Of a stretch of DNA of 7,368 bases, positions 1-5,932 are shown piece by piece. How positions within the stretch are numbered: the first letter of the stretch is position 1; every line of letters starts with the position of its first letter. The notes below the pieces were generated by a model. The model was not told the origin of the DNA and did no database searches. It saw nothing but the letters and a program-made list of their open reading frames with translations. This DNA comes from an uncultured Caulobacterales bacterium (GTDB lineage: Bacteria > Pseudomonadota > Alphaproteobacteria > Caulobacterales > Maricaulaceae), in NCBI GenBank assembly GCA_937981945.1, contig CALJNJ010000054.1, forward strand, positions 1 through 7,368. Direction: 5' to 3'. The translations under genes and the position numbers were made by a program.

Positions 1-429
1 GCAATCGGTGATGTGCTTTTGCTCTCCAGAGAGAGCCCGGTAAAATTTAAACTCGGCATGGGCACTTTTGCGCTCGGTCACATTTTATATCTGATCGGGT
101 TTATTAAAATCGCCGAACATTCCGGCATCAGCCCGCTTGCTATCCTGCCGGTCTTGGCGGGTGGCCTTTATTTTTATTGGGTCAGGCCTAAGCTCCCAAA
201 GGATATGATTATCCCGGTGGCCGCATATTCACTGATCATTATAGCCATGGTCGCGAAATCATTCAGTGCGGCGATCTTGATTGTGCCCGTCGCCGCAATT
301 TTGTTTGCCGTATCAGATATGTTTGTGGCCAAAGACCGGTTTGTGGATGATAAGCCGTCAAATGCACTGGCGATCACCCCTCTCTATTTTGGGGCTCAGG
401 CTTTGTTTGCGTTGTCAGCGGCGATTTAG
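1..429 (+). CDS. YhhN/TMEM86-family membrane protein (lysoplasmalogenase-like), 5' end missing
   Basis: The reading frame is open from base 1, so the gene begins outside the window; 142 C-terminal residues are visible. Family members are usually a little over 200 residues, so roughly a third is missing. The visible part is a chain of hydrophobic segments (about fragment residues 18-37, 44-60, 69-86, 88-108 and 121-141), as expected for a polytopic inner-membrane protein. Family-like signatures are a GD pair at the start (residues 3-4), a GHILY segment at 26-30 and an F-x-x-SD motif around 102-106; conserved acidic residues of this kind are thought to be catalytic in the family. The eukaryotic TMEM86 members hydrolyse the vinyl-ether bond of lysoplasmalogens, but the role of bacterial YhhN proteins is poorly established, so I claim the fold rather than the reaction. 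The stop codon overlaps the stop of xthA on the other strand by 4 bp. Confidence 0.8.
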   Translation, partial: AIGDVLLLSRESPVKFKLGMGTFALGHILYLIGFIKIAEHSGISPLAILPVLAGGLYFYWVRPKLPKDMIIPVAAYSLIIIAMVAKSFSAAILIVPVAAILFAVSDMFVAKDRFVDDKPSNALAITPLYFGAQALFALSAAI

Positions 430-1247
430 ATATCCAGCGTTTGTGACACGGGCACATGGTCGGAGGGCTTTTCTTTGACCCGCCACTGCGTGTGAATTTC
501 AAATCCTTCACGCCCGGTTTTTTCCGCAGGGATCTTCAATGCAGGGCTGACCCAAATATGATCCAGTCTGCGGCCGCGATTAGACTTAAATACATCCCGG
601 GCCCGATAGGACCACCAAGTATAAAGTTTTTCATCAGGCGCTCGGAACAATCGCGAAGTGTCGACAAAATCATGACTGGCCCGGAGTTTTTCCAGTGTCT
701 CGGTTTCCAATGGGGTGTGGCTGATAACTTTTAAAAGCTGCTTGTGGGACCAAACATCATTTTCCCCGGGCGCAATATTAAAATCACCGACCAAGACTTG
801 TTGATCATCCCCTTCGACAAAGCGCTGGGTAAAATATCCGTTCATGACCGCCAGGAAATCCAGCTTGTGCCGGAATTTATCATTCTTATCCGGATCGGCA
901 ATATCGCCGCCGGCCGGAACATAAAAATTATGAAGCTCGAAATCTTCTTTTCCGGCAATAACTTTCGTGCTCACATGGCGTGCTTGGTCCAGCGGACAAA
1001 AGCTTGTAGGCAAACGCTCCATGGGAAGCCGCGACATAGTAGCGGCGCCGTGATAGCCTTTTTGTCCCGAAACTTCGATGTTTTCATAGCCCAGGGCACG
1101 AAAGGGCTCATAGGGGAATTGATCCGGTAGGCACTTAATTTCTTGAAGCGCCAAAATATCGGGTTGGTGTTCTTTCAGGAATTCGGCAACCAGATCTTGC
1201 CGAAGCCTGACAGAATTAATGTTCCAAGTTGTGATTTTGACGCGCAT
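426..1247 (-). CDS. xthA: Exodeoxyribonuclease III / AP endonuclease
   Basis: A complete 273-residue protein of the endonuclease/exonuclease/phosphatase fold, close to the length of E. coli XthA. It cuts the phosphodiester 5' of abasic sites in base excision repair and also has 3'-5' exonuclease and 3'-repair activity in the cytoplasm. All catalytic landmarks are present: N9 in WNINSVR, metal ligand E36 in LQEIK, Y109 in NFYVP, D155 and N157 in GDFNIAP, D229 in RRLDHIW, and D263-H264 in SDHVPVS. An in-frame stop (TAA, 1257-1259) four codons upstream and no other Met before residue 71 fix the ATG at 1247 as the start. No Shine-Dalgarno sequence is visible; a palindrome occupies that position (see separate entry). 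It lies 46 bp downstream of lolA on the same strand and probably shares its transcript; this gene order is common in alphaproteobacteria. The 3' end overlaps the convergent YhhN-type gene by 4 bp. Confidence 0.97.
   Translation of the reverse strand: MRVKITTWNINSVRLRQDLVAEFLKEHQPDILALQEIKCLPDQFPYEPFRALGYENIEVSGQKGYHGAATMSRLPMERLPTSFCPLDQARHVSTKVIAGKEDFELHNFYVPAGGDIADPDKNDKFRHKLDFLAVMNGYFTQRFVEGDDQQVLVGDFNIAPGENDVWSHKQLLKVISHTPLETETLEKLRASHDFVDTSRLFRAPDEKLYTWWSYRARDVFKSNRGRRLDHIWVSPALKIPAEKTGREGFEIHTQWRVKEKPSDHVPVSQTLDI
488..523 (+). terminator. Possible intrinsic terminator for the YhhN-type gene, inside xthA
   Basis: An imperfect hairpin pairs GCGTGTGAA (488-496) with TTCACGC (507-513), leaving a 2-nt bulge and a 10-nt loop. 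Four bases later comes a run of six T (518-523). It lies about 60 bp past the + strand stop codon, where a terminator would be needed because the convergent genes leave no intergenic space. The bulge and the gap before the T run make it a weak candidate. Confidence 0.22.
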
Positions 1248-1249
1248 GA

Positions 1250-1265
1250 CATCTGATTACAGATG
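1250..1265 (-). promoter_or_regulatory. Palindrome in the xthA leader, possible translation-control hairpin
   Basis: CATCTG (1250-1255) and CAGATG (1260-1265) form a perfect 6-bp inverted repeat around a 4-base centre. In the minus-strand transcript it would fold into a small hairpin from 3 to 18 nt before the xthA start codon, the place a ribosome-binding site should occupy, and no AGG-like core is visible there. It could be a regulatory hairpin, a protein site, or chance. Confidence 0.3.
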
Positions 1266-1293
1266 AGCCGTCTCAGCGCAACCCAAATAGACC

Positions 1294-1974
1294 TTACCGG
1301 CGACGGCGGCGGTCTCTGCGATCATCATCCCGGTGGATAAACAGCCGCGGATCAATATCTCCGTTATATCTGAGGTCGGACAATGCCACGCGGGTTTCAC
1401 CGCCAAAACTGTCGGAAATCACCCAAGACTTAAACGCCAAGGTCTGCGGATCGAATATCATAGACATGACGCCGTCGGTTTCGCCGCTGCCGTCACGGGC
1501 CGAGACGCGAATTTCTTGAGGCGTTTTGATTAAAGCGACCACTTCGGTATCTCGGGCCAATTGAACATTTTCCCTGAGGAAGTAGTTCAGGGGCGTGGCT
1601 GATAAGGGAACGCGGTCCGTGGTTTCGAGCAATTTATCATGCTGAACCATGGTCACACCGTCAGACACCACCAAAAGCGGATTGGGGTCATCATATTCAA
1701 ACCTCATACGTCCCGGGCGGGATAAGAAGATCGTCCCGGTATCGATTTTTCCGTCAGGACTATATTGGGTAAACCGCCCTTCAAAAGTGGTAATTGAGTT
1801 TAAAGCGCCGTCAATACGGGCTAAATCGGCGGTTACGTTTTGTGGGTCTGAAAAAGCCGTATAGGCGGGCTGCGCAGGCTGAAAAGCTTGGCCTGTTTGC
1901 CCGATGGCAATTGTTCCGAAAGCAAGAGCCGCCATAGCGGTTCCGGCCAGAAGAATTTTGTTTTTGGTTTTCAT
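1294..1974 (-). CDS. lolA: Outer-membrane lipoprotein carrier protein LolA
   Basis: A 226-residue periplasmic chaperone that would accept lipoproteins released by the LolCDE ABC transporter and carry them to the outer membrane. I chose the ATG at 1974 rather than the longer frame from 2049. It is preceded by GTGAGG with a 5-nt spacer, and it begins directly with a signal peptide: basic residues K2-K6, a hydrophobic core at about 7-24 and a likely signal peptidase site near TGQA at 27-30. The mature part shows the LolA pattern: ITTFEGRFTQ (61-70), a strand with SRPGRMRFEYDDP (85-97), a VSDG turn (103-106), PLNYFL (128-133) and a late MIFDPQT segment (172-178). Unusually, the protein ends in an acidic-then-arginine tail, DDDRRDRRRRR (216-226). 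xthA follows 46 bp downstream. The marR-type gene is divergent across a 198-bp region. Confidence 0.93.
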   Translation of the reverse strand: MKTKNKILLAGTAMAALAFGTIAIGQTGQAFQPAQPAYTAFSDPQNVTADLARIDGALNSITTFEGRFTQYSPDGKIDTGTIFLSRPGRMRFEYDDPNPLLVVSDGVTMVQHDKLLETTDRVPLSATPLNYFLRENVQLARDTEVVALIKTPQEIRVSARDGSGETDGVMSMIFDPQTLAFKSWVISDSFGGETRVALSDLRYNGDIDPRLFIHRDDDRRDRRRRR

Positions 1975-2041
1975 AGCAACCTCACTTGTTCCTTTTCTAT
2001 ATAGGAAACCGGGCTTTAATCCGTGCTGAACAAAAAGGGGT

Positions 2042-2069
2042 TTTTTCATTAAAATTCGTCCATGAAAAA
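2042..2069. promoter_or_regulatory. Perfect 8-bp inverted repeat, candidate operator
   Basis: TTTTTCAT (2042-2049) and ATGAAAAA (2062-2069) are exact reverse complements separated by 12 bases, so the half-site centres are 20 bp apart, about two helical turns. The site lies 18 bp upstream of the candidate marR -35 hexamer and between the two divergent genes. MarR-family dimers commonly bind inverted repeats in such divergent regions, so autoregulation is a reasonable guess. The arms are A/T rich and a chance origin cannot be excluded. Confidence 0.35.
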
Positions 2070-2087
2070 TCGACTGATTTCAACGGT

Positions 2088-2116
2088 TTGTCAATAAACT
2101 CTGTTTGTGCTATAGG
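2088..2116 (+). promoter_or_regulatory. Candidate sigma-70 promoter of the marR-type gene
   Basis: TTGTCA (2088-2093) and TATAGG (2111-2116) resemble -35 and -10 hexamers and are separated by exactly 17 bp. Transcription would begin near 2123, leaving a leader of about 50 nt before the start codon at 2173. Confidence 0.5.
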
Positions 2117-2172
2117 GTCTATATCAAACGGGCGCGTATTGAGGGGGACTTTACCAAAGAGGGTGAGGACCC

Positions 2173-2694
2173 ATGTCATTATTCAGTATTCGCCCCGGAA
2201 TCGAGGCGGCTGACATAGAAAATTACGAAGCAAGTGGTTTACCCTTAGAAGCGCACTTTCATGCGGTTTGCGCAGCTGTGGCCGCAGACTATGTCAAATT
2301 GATCAAAGACAGTGTTTTACCCGCTATTGGTGCGGACAAGGATTTTTCCGTGCGCGACATGCAGGTATTATCCTATGTTAATGAGTCCGCGACGCCCATA
2401 ACAGCCGCCGATATAGTCAAAATCTCAGGTCTTGATCCGGCGACCGTGACCAGATCCGTGCGGTCACTATCTAACAAAGATTATCTGACGACCCTGCCCA
2501 ATGAAAAGGATTCCCGCAGCCGAATTCTTGTTCTGACAAAGACAGGTGAAGATTTAGCAGAGAAATATGCTCAAGAGTGCCGCGAAATATTTCTGACCGG
2601 CAACACTTTGCCTGCCGGCGAGGCCCAGCTTATGGCGCGGGTTTTAGAGGCCCTTCGGAAACGGGCCTCCCGCCTTAAAAATACACGCCGTTAA
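2173..2694 (+). CDS. MarR-family winged-helix transcriptional regulator
   Basis: A 173-residue protein with one winged helix-turn-helix domain at about 58-130. The pattern is typical of MarR: a helix with RDMQVLSYV (61-69), a DIVKISGLDPATVTRSVRSL helix-turn-helix (80-99) whose second half would read DNA, and a wing with D113-S-R115-S-R117 followed by LVLTKTGEDLAEKY (119-132). Flanking helices (about 25-50 and 146-168) should form the dimer interface. A stretch of about 24 residues before the first helix is longer than in small MarR proteins. The start is supported by GGTGAGG (2162-2168), 4 nt before the ATG. MarR proteins are ligand- or redox-responsive regulators; the ligand and targets here cannot be read from sequence. 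Candidate targets are itself, lolA-xthA across the divergent region, or the convergent kinase. The stop overlaps that kinase's stop by 4 bp. Confidence 0.87.
   Translation: MSLFSIRPGIEAADIENYEASGLPLEAHFHAVCAAVAADYVKLIKDSVLPAIGADKDFSVRDMQVLSYVNESATPITAADIVKISGLDPATVTRSVRSLSNKDYLTTLPNEKDSRSRILVLTKTGEDLAEKYAQECREIFLTGNTLPAGEAQLMARVLEALRKRASRLKNTRR
2647..2669 (-). terminator. G/C-rich hairpin, possible terminator of the PfkB-type gene
   Basis: GAGGCCC (2647-2653) and GGGCCTC (2663-2669) pair perfectly over 7 bp around a 9-base loop. The hairpin lies about 22 nt past the minus-strand stop at 2691, inside the 3' end of the marR-type gene. No T run follows it on either strand, so it would be at best a non-canonical or Rho-assisted terminator. 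It may equally be a by-product of coding sequence. Confidence 0.2.
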
Positions 2695-3683
2695 TTTCCG
2701 ATAATCAGATCGTGAATTTTGTTTTCGGGTCGCGCGCCATAATGCGAGATCACTTCGGCTGCGCAGCGGCTGCCTAAATAACCGGCTGAAGCCCAGTCCA
2801 TGCCCATAACGTGACCGGCCAAGGCGCCGGCGGCGTATTGGTCACCTGCGCCGGTGGTGTCCATAACGCGATCAACGGCGACAACGGGCACTTTTGACAC
2901 TTTATCACCGTCAATAATAACGGAGCCTTTTTCGCTGCGGGTAATACAGGCGACGCGGCATTCATTTTTCAAGCTTGCCACAGCATTGTCAAAATTGTCG
3001 GTTTCATAGAGCGATAAGAGCTCTGATTCATTGGCAAACAGAATATCAATGTGGTTTTTGATCAAGTGACGGAAACTATCGCGGTGGCGATCTACACAAA
3101 ATGTATCCGACAGAGTTAAAGACACTTTTCGATCCGCCGCTTTGGCGATTTCTGATGCTTTAACAAAAGCGGCCTTTGCCGGCTCACTATCAAACAAATA
3201 TCCTTCCAGATAAGTGATAGCAGCAGATTGGACTTGAGCTTTGTTGATGTCCGCCGGACCAAATTTAACGGACGCGCCTAAAAATGTGCTCATGGAGCGT
3301 TCGCCGTCAGGCGTCACCGCGATCAAACAGCGGGCTGTTGCATCTTGACCTTTAAGGCGGCCGGTATTGTACTCAACACCCGCGGATTTCATGCCGGATG
3401 CAAATCTGTTGCCCAGAGCGTCATCAGCCACCTTACCCGCGTAACCGCTGCGAACACCAAGTTCGGACAAACCGACAATTGTGTTGGCCGCAGAGCCGCC
3501 GGCAACTTCGCGAGCCGCGCCTTCATCCGACAATTTATTGTGTAAATCCAAAGCCCGGTTTTCATCGATGAGGGTCATCGCGCCCTTTTCAACCGTGTTG
3601 AGCGTTAAGAACGCATCGGAGACCGGAACGATAACGTCCATAATGGCATTTCCGATTCCCAAAACATCATACTTAGCAGGCAT
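2691..3683 (-). CDS. PfkB/ribokinase-family kinase, adenosine-kinase-like
   Basis: A complete 330-residue cytoplasmic kinase of the ribokinase fold, of the length usual for adenosine/ribokinase-type members. Visible landmarks in order: an N-terminal strand with GIGNAIMDV (9-17), the substrate-binding AGGSAANT motif (61-68), the lid and beta segment after it, the NESE form of the NxxE magnesium motif (218-221), and the C-terminal PfkB signature DTTGAGDQYAAG (275-286), which contains the anion hole and catalytic base D281. GNAIMDV and the arrangement after AGGSAANT resemble proteins annotated as adenosine kinase in alphaproteobacteria, which would convert adenosine to AMP. A sugar substrate cannot be excluded from sequence. 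AAGAGGA (complement of 3691-3697) lies 7 nt before the ATG. It is divergent from the ATP-grasp gene by 77 bp and convergent with the marR-type gene with a 4-bp stop overlap. Confidence 0.92.
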   Translation of the reverse strand: MPAKYDVLGIGNAIMDVIVPVSDAFLTLNTVEKGAMTLIDENRALDLHNKLSDEGAAREVAGGSAANTIVGLSELGVRSGYAGKVADDALGNRFASGMKSAGVEYNTGRLKGQDATARCLIAVTPDGERSMSTFLGASVKFGPADINKAQVQSAAITYLEGYLFDSEPAKAAFVKASEIAKAADRKVSLTLSDTFCVDRHRDSFRHLIKNHIDILFANESELLSLYETDNFDNAVASLKNECRVACITRSEKGSVIIDGDKVSKVPVVAVDRVMDTTGAGDQYAAGALAGHVMGMDWASAGYLGSRCAAEVISHYGARPENKIHDLIIGN

Positions 3684-3711
3684 AAATTTTTCCTCTTGAT
3701 CTTGTGCCGCG

Positions 3712-3740
3712 CCGTTAAAACACTATTGGTCTTTTTGCAA
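3712..3740 (-). promoter_or_regulatory. Candidate promoter of the PfkB-type gene
   Basis: Read on the minus strand, TTGCAA (3735-3740) and TAACGG (3712-3717) could be -35 and -10 hexamers with a 17-bp spacer. Transcription would start about 20 nt before the ATG at 3683, just ahead of the ribosome-binding site. Both hexamers are imperfect. Confidence 0.3.
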
Positions 3741-3760
3741 CGTCAAATGCAGAAGAGAAT

Positions 3761-4669
3761 ATGACCAAAAATATCGGCATACTGGTTTCAGATAATATGG
3801 TGCCCGGAAACGAAGGGGCTCGGGAAGATCTTTTTGAACTTGAAGAGCAAATGGCCAAAATAGAGCCTGCCTTTCAGAAATTTGGTATGGCGACACAGAT
3901 TATCAGATGGCGGGAGGCCGCTGCGAAGGCCGAGGGATTTGACGCCTATCTGCCCCTTTTTGTTTGGGACTATTTTGACGGTAACCAAGAAGCGTTTTTA
4001 TCGGAAATGGCAAAAGCCTCGCAGCAGACCCGATTGTTCAATCCCTTTGATGTTTTGAAATGGAATTCTGAAAAGACCTATTTGGACGAGCTCGACAGCA
4101 GCGGCGCTCCCGTCATTCAAACCCTGTATCTGGAGCGCGTTACGCAAAGCGGTATTCAAAATGCTTTTGAGACCTTGGGCGCCGACAAAATCGTCATTAA
4201 GCCCGTTATTGGCGGCGGCGCCTGGCGACAAGTTCTTTTAGCTAGACATGACCCGATGCCGCCCAAAGAAGAGCTGCCCCCCGAAGGCGCTATGGTTCAA
4301 GCGTTTTTGCCGAGCGTCCAAGCCGAAGGCGAATATTCCTTTTTATATTTCGGCGGGAATTTTTCTCATGCAGCGCTCAAGCGCGCGAAATCCGGTGACT
4401 ACCGGATCCAATCCATCTATGGCGGCACGGAAGAAACTTACAGCCCGTCCCCCGAAGAACTGGATGATGCCCGACAAATTTTGGATACGCTGGATTTCAC
4501 GCCGCTTTACGCAAGGGTGGATTTACTGCGCGGCAATGATGGCGGTCTCAAGCTTATTGAGCTGGAGCTTCTGGAGCCCTATTTATATTTAACGCACGCC
4601 CCGGGCGAAGGCGGCGACAATGAAGGCGCGCTGAAACTGGCCGAAGCCCTTCTAAGTCGGCTGGACTAA
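3761..4669 (+). CDS. ATP-grasp domain protein (RimK / glutathione-synthetase / DcsG-like), substrate unknown
   Basis: A 302-residue protein with an N-terminal alpha/beta domain (about 1-100) and a C-terminal ATP-grasp fold (about 101-300). Landmarks are a nucleotide-contacting lysine near WNSEKTYL (101-108), VIKPVIGGGAWRQVLL (145-160) with the phosphate-binding lysine K147 and a glycine loop, VQAFLPSV (179-186) as the adenine-linker region, E189/E191 in AEGEYSF, SHAALKR and SGDYRIQSIYGG (202-222), R252-V-D254, and the metal site ELELLEPYLYL (267-277). The last signature and the SHAxxKR-GDYRxQ-YGG series recall proteins annotated as glutathione-synthase-like or as relatives of the D-cycloserine ligase DcsG. 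Such enzymes form an amide or similar bond using ATP through an acyl-phosphate. The substrate cannot be read here, and no biosynthetic neighbours are present. The ribosome-binding site is weak (AGAAGAG, ending 3 nt before the ATG). The stop overlaps that of nth by 4 bp. Confidence 0.82.
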   Translation: MTKNIGILVSDNMVPGNEGAREDLFELEEQMAKIEPAFQKFGMATQIIRWREAAAKAEGFDAYLPLFVWDYFDGNQEAFLSEMAKASQQTRLFNPFDVLKWNSEKTYLDELDSSGAPVIQTLYLERVTQSGIQNAFETLGADKIVIKPVIGGGAWRQVLLARHDPMPPKEELPPEGAMVQAFLPSVQAEGEYSFLYFGGNFSHAALKRAKSGDYRIQSIYGGTEETYSPSPEELDDARQILDTLDFTPLYARVDLLRGNDGGLKLIELELLEPYLYLTHAPGEGGDNEGALKLAEALLSRLD

Positions 4670-5349
4670 TCGACCGCCGGAGTTTTGTCTTTGAATTTGC
4701 AAATCTCGCTGATGACACAGTTAAAGCATTTGGGCTTTCGCGCCACGCACACATATCGCCCGTGCAGGATGAGCCAGTGATGGGCATGCAGCATATACTC
4801 GTCGGGCGTAACCTTTAACAGATTTAGCTCGACTTCCAGCGGGTTTTTACCGGGCGCCATACCCGTTCGGTTCGACACACGAAAAATATGTGTATCCACG
4901 GCCATGGTCGGTTGGTTATAGGCTTCATTTAAGACCACATTTGCCGTCTTTCGGCCAACACCCGGCAGCCGCTCCAGCTCTTCACGGGTTTGCGGAACTT
5001 CGCTGCCAAATTCGTCAATCAACATTTGGGACAGCTTGATAACGTTTTTGGCCTTGGTTCTGAACAGGCCTATTGTTTTGACGTAGTCCCTAACTTTGTC
5101 TTCGCCAAGCGCCACCATTTTCTCCGGCGTATCGGCGGCTTCGAACAAAGCTTTTGTGGCCTTATTGACGCCCACATCCGTCGCCTGCGCTGATAAAGCG
5201 ACAGCGACGACCAAAGTATAGGGATTGGAATAATTCAGTTCTGTCCGGGGAGCCGGGTCCAGCTTTGCCAGTTCCTTATATATATCCGCAATTTTATCGC
5301 GCGTCAGTTTGGGCCGCGGCAGTTTCTTCTTGGTTGTTTTTTTGGCCAT
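4666..5349 (-). CDS. nth: Endonuclease III (DNA glycosylase/AP lyase)
   Basis: A complete 227-residue HhH-GPD glycosylase that removes oxidised pyrimidines and nicks the abasic site in base excision repair. All key features are present: LSAQATD (52-58), the helix-hairpin-helix LPGVGRKTANVVL (128-140) with catalytic lysine K134, AVDTHIFRVSNR (150-161) with catalytic aspartate D152, and a C-terminal [4Fe-4S] ligand set C201-x6-C208-x2-C211-x5-C217. Compared with the E. coli enzyme it has a lysine-rich N-terminal extension of about 15 residues (MAKKTTKKKLPRPK), which might help DNA contact. The ATG at 5349 lies only 5 nt after the stop of the FMN reductase gene and shows no Shine-Dalgarno sequence, so it is probably translated by coupling. 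The next Met, residue 78, is too far in to be the start. The stop overlaps that of the ATP-grasp gene by 4 bp. Confidence 0.97.
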   Translation of the reverse strand: MAKKTTKKKLPRPKLTRDKIADIYKELAKLDPAPRTELNYSNPYTLVVAVALSAQATDVGVNKATKALFEAADTPEKMVALGEDKVRDYVKTIGLFRTKAKNVIKLSQMLIDEFGSEVPQTREELERLPGVGRKTANVVLNEAYNQPTMAVDTHIFRVSNRTGMAPGKNPLEVELNLLKVTPDEYMLHAHHWLILHGRYVCVARKPKCFNCVISEICKFKDKTPAVD

Positions 5350-5354
5350 TCGGA

Positions 5355-5909
5355 TCAGCGCTTGGATTTAATCCGGCTTAACATTTGACCGATCATTTTA
5401 TCGGCCAGTGAGGACGCCGGCTCGGCAATCAAATGACCTTTGGCGTCAAAAGCCTTGCCCGCACCGCCGCAGCCGGCTTGCGCAGGCACCAGATCGGCGC
5501 CCAATCGCATAAGGATAAACTGAACCTGGCGCATGACCATTATTCCGCTCATGGGGCCGGGTGTGCAGGCAGCAATCCCGTAAACTTTTCCGGCAATATG
5601 GCCGGTCTCAACCGTACTGGTCCAATCAATGGCGTTTTTAAGAACGGGCGGCAGACCACCATTATATTCCGGCGAAACAACAATAATGCCATCAAAGCTT
5701 TTCATTCGGGTAATCAGTTTTCTGACTTCCGGAGGCGTTTTCAAATCACCATGATAAAGCGGCAAATCATACGTTCCCAAATTGATCTCGCCGGTTTTAC
5801 CGCCGGCCTGTTTGACCTTTTTTTGCAAGGCTTTGGAGAGCTGTTGATTGATGGAGCCGGTCCTTAAGGACCCGCATAAAAAGCCGATGCGCGGCGGAGT
5901 TTTAGCCAT
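5355..5909 (-). CDS. NADPH-dependent FMN reductase family flavoprotein
   Basis: A 184-residue flavodoxin-like protein of the NADPH-dependent FMN reductase family, which includes ChrR-type quinone/chromate reductases and azoreductases. The FMN phosphate loop is GSLRTGSIN (13-21). The second signature, SPEYNGGLPPVLKNAIDW (79-96), contacts the isoalloxazine and is the family hallmark. A TPGPMSGIMVMRQVQFIL segment (115-132, approximate) matches the third conserved region. Family members are cytosolic and reduce quinones or other acceptors with NAD(P)H; the physiological acceptor here is unknown. Start evidence: AGGA (complement of 5917-5920) lies 7 nt before the ATG at 5909. It heads a two-gene unit with nth, 5 nt downstream. 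The pairing could couple redox defence with repair of oxidised bases, but that is inference. Confidence 0.92.
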   Translation of the reverse strand: MAKTPPRIGFLCGSLRTGSINQQLSKALQKKVKQAGGKTGEINLGTYDLPLYHGDLKTPPEVRKLITRMKSFDGIIVVSPEYNGGLPPVLKNAIDWTSTVETGHIAGKVYGIAACTPGPMSGIMVMRQVQFILMRLGADLVPAQAGCGGAGKAFDAKGHLIAEPASSLADKMIGQMLSRIKSKR

Positions 5910-5932
5910 GAGATATTCCTGTGATTCAGCGC

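Larger units (their letters stand above)
1975..2172. promoter_or_regulatory. Divergent lolA/marR intergenic region
   Basis: This 198-bp non-coding stretch must carry the promoters of both lolA (-) and the marR-type gene (+). It is A/T rich in its centre, with an A5-G4-T6 tract at 2032-2046. On the lolA side a TATATA (1998-2003) could serve as a -10 element, but I see no convincing -35 hexamer for it. The inverted repeat and the marR-side promoter are listed separately. Confidence 0.6.

Noticed and set aside
744..1130. Open frame of 128 codons on the + strand opposite xthA.
   Set aside because: It lies wholly within a gene with every catalytic residue intact on the other strand, and it shows no recognisable domain.
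2032..2046. A5-G4-T6 tract as a terminator-like hairpin.
   Set aside because: The stem would be only A/T pairs closing four G bases, which is unstable, and it lies upstream of genes rather than downstream. It is better seen as part of an A/T-rich promoter region.
1975..2049. A longer LolA reading frame starting 25 codons upstream (ATG at 2049).
   Set aside because: It would bury the signal peptide behind 25 unrelated residues and has no ribosome-binding site. The ATG at 1974 has GTGAGG at good spacing and starts directly with the signal sequence.
3702..3729. TTGTGC and TATTGG as a promoter for the ATP-grasp gene.
   Set aside because: Each hexamer matches the consensus at only half its positions and the spacer is 16 bp, too weak to annotate.
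4248..4592. Open frame of 114 codons on the + strand in another frame of the ATP-grasp gene.
   Set aside because: It is a shadow of the ATP-grasp frame, with no ribosome-binding site and a composition unlike a real protein.
4620..4665. Possible UUCG-loop hairpin downstream of nth on the minus strand.
   Set aside because: The stem is only three base pairs and no T run follows, so it is not a credible terminator.
5433..5867. Open frame of 144 codons on the + strand opposite the FMN reductase gene.
   Set aside because: The opposite strand encodes a clear flavoprotein with both FMN motifs, and the antisense frame has no recognisable feature.
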